A stretch of 64,000 bases of DNA, from assembly GCA_910576845.1 (NCBI GenBank), contig CAJTJA010000004.1, forward strand, positions 1 to 64,000, read 5' to 3'. The DNA is from an uncultured Oscillibacter sp. Lineage in GTDB: Bacteria > Bacillota > Clostridia > Oscillospirales > Oscillospiraceae. Both the position numbers and the translations under genes were made by a program. The notes below the pieces were generated by a model. It saw only the letters and a program-made list of their open reading frames with translations. It searched no databases and was not told where the DNA came from. Shown in pieces: positions 60,636 through 64,000 of the stretch. How positions within the stretch are numbered: position 1 is the first letter of the stretch; each line of letters starts with the position of its first letter.

Positions 60636-61991
60636 TCACTCCCGGATGACTGCTCCCTTGCTCCTTGCGTCCAGTCCTGCTTTGATGCGGTAGATGGTGG
60701 CTTTGGGGTCCAGCTTTGTTTGCTCCCCGGTCTGCATGTCCTTGCAGGCTACAATTCCGGCGCTGATTTCGTCTTCCCCCAGGAAGACTACATAGGGAAT
60801 CCCCAGCTTGTCCGCATAGGACAGCTTTTGTTTGAACTTCTTTTCCTCGCAGTGGATCTGGGCCCGCACGCCGTTCTCCCGGAGCTCCGTGGCGAGGGCG
60901 ATGGCGGCGGACAGGTCCTCTGTCATGGGCAGGATCAGCACGTCCGCCGGAGCGGTGGGAAGCTCCGGGTTCAGCATGCCCTGCTCCCCCAGAACGTAAA
61001 ACAGCCGGGTTAGGCCAATGGAAATTCCCACTCCGGGGAGTTGTTTATCTGTGTAATATTCCGCTAAGTTATCATACCGCCCGCCGGAACAGACGGACCC
61101 GATTTCCGGGTGGTCCAGCAGCACTGTCTCATATACTGTTCCGGTGTAGTAGTCCAACCCCCGGGCGATGGTCAAATCCACGGCGAAATTCTCCGCCGGA
61201 ACACCGAAGGCCCCCAGGTGCTTCACCACGGTATTCAGCTCCTCCAGTCCCTGGTCAAAGAGGGGGTCTCGGCCCTGGTACTTTTCCAGCTGCGAGAGCA
61301 CCGCCGGATTCTCCCCATTGATGGAGATAAAAGACAGGATTTCCTGCGCCTGCTCCCGGGAGAGCCCCAGGTCCCCGGTGAGAATGGCTTCCACTTTTTC
61401 AAGGCCGATTTTGTCCAGTTTGTCCACCGTGCGCATAACGTCCTGGGCCTGCTTTGTGAGGTTCAGCATGGCGTAAAAGCCGTTCAAAATTTTCCGGTTG
61501 TTTACTCGGATCAAAAAGCGCTTCAATCCCAGGGCGGAAAAGGTTCGGTAAATGATGGCGGGAATTTCGGCCTCGTTGAGGATGGACAGTTTTCCGTCCC
61601 CGATTACGTCAATATCCGCCTGATAGAACTCCCGGAAGCGCCCCCTCTGCGCCCGTTCGCCCCGGTAAACTTTGCCGATTTGGAAGCGGCGGAAGGGGAA
61701 GGTGAGGTCGTTGTAATGCAGGGCCACATATTTGGCTAAGGGGACCGTCAGGTCAAAGCGAAGAGAGAGGTCTGCGTCGCCTTTCTGAAAGCGGTAAATC
61801 TGCTTTTCGGTTTCGCCGCCGCCCTTGGCGAGAAGCACCTCACTGGCCTCAATAAGCGGGGTGTCCAAAGGGGTAAAGCCGTAGAGGCTGTATGTTTCCC
61901 GCAGAATTTCCATAATGCGTTCCATCTGCTGCTGCGGAGCAGGGAGGAGCTCCATAAAACCGGACAGCGTTCGGGGGGTCATTTTTGCCAT
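60636..61991 (-). CDS. hisS: Histidyl-tRNA synthetase
   Basis: This 451-residue class II synthetase has motif 1 region YGFTPLDTPLIEASEVLL, LRFDLTVPLAKYVALHYNDL, motif 2 RGRFREFYQADIDVIG, the histidine loop ARGLDYYTGTVYE, and motif 3 GGRYDNLAEYYTDKQLPGVG, with a C-terminal anticodon domain. It charges tRNA-His. An Asp-specifier T-box lies upstream, but MITE-like element C now separates it from the start. Confidence 0.96.
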   Translation of the reverse strand: MAKMTPRTLSGFMELLPAPQQQMERIMEILRETYSLYGFTPLDTPLIEASEVLLAKGGGETEKQIYRFQKGDADLSLRFDLTVPLAKYVALHYNDLTFPFRRFQIGKVYRGERAQRGRFREFYQADIDVIGDGKLSILNEAEIPAIIYRTFSALGLKRFLIRVNNRKILNGFYAMLNLTKQAQDVMRTVDKLDKIGLEKVEAILTGDLGLSREQAQEILSFISINGENPAVLSQLEKYQGRDPLFDQGLEELNTVVKHLGAFGVPAENFAVDLTIARGLDYYTGTVYETVLLDHPEIGSVCSGGRYDNLAEYYTDKQLPGVGISIGLTRLFYVLGEQGMLNPELPTAPADVLILPMTEDLSAAIALATELRENGVRAQIHCEEKKFKQKLSYADKLGIPYVVFLGEDEISAGIVACKDMQTGEQTKLDPKATIYRIKAGLDARSKGAVIRE

Positions 61992-62088
61992 AGTACGACT
62001 CCTTTTTTAATAAATGATTAGAGACTGTTTCAATAATTCCAAAATATCTAAAATAGAAAATAAGAAGAACTGAGGGAATAGGGAATGA

Positions 62089-62310
62089 CTAGGACTTGTT
62101 TAAAAAATGTCAAAACGCCGTCTCAGGGCATCCTTTTCCGCCAGGACTCTGTTGGTTTCCCTTGAAATCCGTCAGGATTCCTGCGGGAAATTGCCTTGCT
62201 TGGCGATTGGACAGCAGTTGGCGGCTTTGCCGCCTTACGGATATCACATGCTCTCTGGGTAAAAAATCTGCCCCAATCCGTCATTCCGTCAATTTTCAAA
62301 CAAGGCCTAG
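62089..62310. mobile_element. MITE-like element C (214 bp plus CTAG duplication)
   Basis: CTAG (62089-62092) is followed by GACTTGTTTAAAAAATG. The other end, read on the minus strand, is GCCTTGTTTGAAAATTG (from 62306 inward), followed by CTAG (62307-62310). The ends match over about 16 bp with three or four changes. It has no coding capacity. The core at 62161-62198 is 38 bp and nearly identical, in opposite orientation, to the core of element A. Confidence 0.75.
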
Positions 62311-62335
62311 GCTTTATAAATAGAATTTATAATTT

Positions 62336-62585
62336 AAAAAAGAGCACCGTCCTCCCAAAATAGACTTTGGGACGATAGCGCTCGTTCGCTTCGTGGTGCC
62401 ACCCAAATTCAAGGCTTACGCCTCCTTTGTTCCTCCTGGTACGGGGAGGGAGCCGTGGGCGTTTCCGCCCCCGCTCCGCCGCTGTCCTTCCTTTGGACCG
62501 AACCGGGGCCCTTCCAGCCAAGGGGTCCCTCTCTGCGTGCTGGTTCTCAAAGTACTGCTGCGGCATCTTTGCGGTGAAATTGTTG
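62336..62585 (-). promoter_or_regulatory. T-box leader upstream of hisS-aspS (aspartate specifier)
   Basis: Minus strand: T-box bulge GGGTGGCACCACG (62392-62404), followed by a terminator GAGC...CGTCC/GGACGGTGCTC and six T (62336-62383). Stem I has AGAGAG, the distal loop TTGGCTGGAAG, and arms GAACC/GGTTC and GCCGC/GCGGC. In the loop-E side GAA-G-GAC-A the specifier reads GAC (Asp), at 62484-62486. That fits aspS at the operon's end. Confidence 0.85.
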
Positions 62586-62587
62586 TG

Positions 62588-62616
62588 ATTATATGCGTTT
62601 TTTTTCAAGATGTCAA
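62588..62616 (-). promoter_or_regulatory. Promoter of the Asp T-box
   Basis: Minus strand: perfect -35 TTGACA (62611-62616), 17-bp spacer, perfect -10 TATAAT (62588-62593). Confidence 0.85.
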
Positions 62617-62956
62617 GCTGTTTCCCTGGGCCTGAGGGAAGTATCTTTCCAATTTTGGGCGCAATAACACAAGGAACGACAAAATTGTCAAAAATCAAGA
62701 GTACAGCCAGCGGCACAAAGAGAGGGTGAAGCATCCGAAACAGAGAATCCTCTCCGTCATGTTTTTGCCGGTTTCTTCCGACAGAAGATGTTTGCGGCTC
62801 CCTTAATATACGCAGGCAGCAGACCGTCCCCGGGAACGGTGGTCCCTGTGAAGGCCACAGCTCTCAGTAGAATTCTGCTTCGATATCATGCCGCTTTATT
62901 GCCGCCTCGACTACTGGAGTGAAAAGACTCCTTTATTTCCTTTTTGAAAGAAGCGG
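62617..62956. other. Spacer between the T-box promoter and the mgsA-like gene
   Basis: No supported gene. A minus-strand frame near 62640-62734 gives a hydrophobic stretch (FVPLAVLLIFDNFVVPCVI) that runs into the promoter and T-box, so it is probably a relic or chance. CCGTCCCCGGGAACGG near 62822-62837 is a small palindrome. Confidence 0.3.
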
Positions 62957-63373
62957 TTAGGCGAGAGGGCGGGAGGAGGTGGGATTGACAATAAGACGCC
63001 AATCCAGGTCGCCTCTGGAGAGACCCAGAACCAGCATTTCTGCCGTGGCGATATTGCTGGCAAAGGGAACCCGGTTTTGATCGCAGAGCTTGGAGATGTA
63101 GGACATGTCATCCGCACGGTCCTCATTGGCAGGGTCGTTAAAAAACAGTACCATGTCAAATTCATTGTAGGCAATCCGGGCGCCAATCTGCTGACTGCCG
63201 CCGTGGGCGTAGGTCAGGAAACAATGGACATCCAGGCCTGTGGCATCTGCTACCATGTGGCCGGTAGTATTGGTAGCGTAGAGCTGATGCTGCGCCAAGA
63301 TACCGGCATAAGCAGTGCAGAATTGGACCATTAGTTCTTTTTTGTTGTCATGGGCCATCAGAGCAATATTCAT
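62957..63373 (-). CDS. Methylglyoxal synthase-like protein, active-site variant
   Basis: This 138-residue MGS-fold protein has IALMAHDNKKELMVQF (phosphate-binding start), LYATNTTGHMVADATGL, HGGSQQIGARIAYNEFDMVLFF and FASNIATAEMLVLGLSRGDLDW. In methylglyoxal synthase GGDQQ carries the catalytic Asp (Asp71 in E. coli); here it is Ser60. The region matching His98 reads NEDRADDM, without His. Phosphate-binding residues are otherwise kept. It would be annotated mgsA by similarity, but canonical conversion of dihydroxyacetone phosphate is doubtful. AAGGAG precedes the ATG. It lies downstream of minD. Confidence 0.85.
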   Translation of the reverse strand: MNIALMAHDNKKELMVQFCTAYAGILAQHQLYATNTTGHMVADATGLDVHCFLTYAHGGSQQIGARIAYNEFDMVLFFNDPANEDRADDMSYISKLCDQNRVPFASNIATAEMLVLGLSRGDLDWRLIVNPTSSRPLA

Positions 63374-63518
63374 CTCGTGCTCCTTTCTGGAAATTTGTAT
63401 TCAGCCCTATTAAACAGGACTGAAGTCATTCGCCAAACGGCGGAACTTTAGATTTGGAATGGCTTTGCTGTGGGAATTTTTAAATTTGCTGCCCGTTCCG
63501 GGCGGCGGATTTGACAAC

Positions 63519-64000
63519 CTATCGAATTCGCAGCAGAGGAACCCGCTCCCCTTGCAGGCGTTTAGCAATGTTCCGATAAGCTGTTGCTGCGCTGCCGCTG
63601 CTGTTCAGCAGCAGAGGGACTCCTTTATTCAGGTGCAGGGGGAGCGCGTCGTCCTCTGGAATTACACCAATAAGAGGCAGACCGACCCGGTCAATGGCAT
63701 CATCAATTGTGGCGTGCATATTGCGGAGCATTTTTCTTCGGACCCGGTTTACTGTCAGATGCAGACGACCGGTAGGAAAATGGTGAAGTTCCATTACCGT
63801 GTGTTGAGCATCCCGAAGGGAGGAGCTGTCTGCCGTAGTTACAACGATGGCCCGGTCCGCGCCGCAAACAGCGAGCTGAAAGCCGCTGCCAAGTCCTGCT
63901 GGCGCGTCGAGAAAACAATAATCAAAGCGCTCTTTTGCGGAGTCGAGCATGGATACCATCTGTTCCTCTGTCACAGGGCGTCCCCGGCTGCGGGTTGGAG
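63519..64000 (-). CDS. minD: Septum site-determining ATPase MinD, C-terminal part (5' end outside window)
   Basis: The visible 160 residues belong to the MinD/ParA ATPase fold. FDYCFLDAPAGLGSGFQLA is Walker B with the following loop, VVTTADSSSLRDAQHTVM the switch, and TVNRVRRKML and VIPEDDALPLHLNKGVPLLL the C-terminal core. A GTG inside at 63974 is not the start, since the frame continues past the window edge (PTRSRGRP). The end, NIAKRLQGERVPLLRIR, would be the membrane-targeting region. minE is not found between it and the mgsA-like gene. Confidence 0.85.
   Translation of the reverse strand, partial: PTRSRGRPVTEEQMVSMLDSAKERFDYCFLDAPAGLGSGFQLAVCGADRAIVVTTADSSSLRDAQHTVMELHHFPTGRLHLTVNRVRRKMLRNMHATIDDAIDRVGLPLIGVIPEDDALPLHLNKGVPLLLNSSGSAATAYRNIAKRLQGERVPLLRIR

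Noticed and set aside
62327..62734. 135-residue minus-strand frame across the Asp T-box
   Set aside because: It reads through a perfect promoter, Stem I and the T-box terminator, all of which explain the sequence better than coding.
1..64000. CRISPR arrays, tRNA or rRNA genes, integrases, full transposases
   Set aside because: No regularly spaced direct repeats, no tRNA-like TPsiC arms with cloverleaf context and no recombinase motifs were found on either strand by eye; a tRNAscan or CRISPR search would settle it.

Overview
The window reads as chromosomal DNA of a low-oxygen, Gram-positive Clostridia member, most likely Oscillospiraceae/Ruminococcaceae of gut type. The evidence is the SCIFF peptide and its radical-SAM maturase, T-box leaders on tRNA-synthetase operons, RemB beside recF, a Jag/YidC/YidD/RnpA/RpmH cluster, frequent TTG/GTG starts, clostridial ferredoxin-type proteins, two LTA-synthase-like sulfatases, and fairly GC-rich coding DNA with a few AT-rich islands. 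I see no tRNA or rRNA gene, CRISPR array, prophage or complete insertion sequence.

Layout. 0-6.3 kb: end of a GGGtGRT protein, a LacI regulator with twin operators, queT behind a long terminator-containing leader, a nitroreductase, an ECF sigma/anti-sigma pair and a CAT-like acetyltransferase. 6.4-10 kb: rsmA, a small unknown gene, mrnC and rqcH, an RNA-maturation and ribosome-quality-control operon. 10-13.3 kb (minus): rpmH-rnpA-yidD-yidC-jag, with a MITE-like element between yidD and yidC. 13.5-22.7 kb: pcrA, a Cys-rich small protein, a ModE-like regulator with a lipoprotein, pfkA, an aldo/keto reductase with Fe-S cysteines, a dicarboxylate symporter and dapF. 23-31 kb: a methionine-gamma-lyase-like PLP enzyme, a HAD phosphatase, scfA-scfB with an Orn/Lys/Arg-decarboxylase-like enzyme, a ferredoxin, an EF-G paralogue. 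31.4-44.3 kb: phosphoglucomutase, then the replication block dnaA-oriC-dnaN-yaaA-recF-remB-PH protein-gyrB-gyrA-rnhA. 44.3-54 kb: two LTA-synthase-like genes flanking nadE, a nagZ-like lipoprotein, alaX and a DUF6881-like gene. 54-64 kb: a Gly T-box with a small gene and glyS, an AT-rich NADAR antitoxin-like island, a Vat-type acetyltransferase with a possible leader peptide, aspS and hisS (with an Asp-specifier T-box), a divergent methylglyoxal-synthase-like gene, and the end of minD.

The strongest unexplained signal is a family of MITE-like elements at 12.2, 46.8 and 62.1 kb, with an end fragment at 60.1 kb. Each full copy is bounded by a 4-bp YTAR duplication (CTAG or TTAG). Their terminal repeats differ between copies, yet they share an internal core that in two copies is 50 bp with identical internal spacing. 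Other points worth following are a SCIFF peptide with an extra Cys and no Thr at the known crosslink acceptor position, an MgsA homologue lacking the catalytic Asp and the active-site His, an orphan NADAR antitoxin-like locus, a candidate small RNA at 46.6 kb, the queT leader, and the separation of the rpmH cluster from dnaA.
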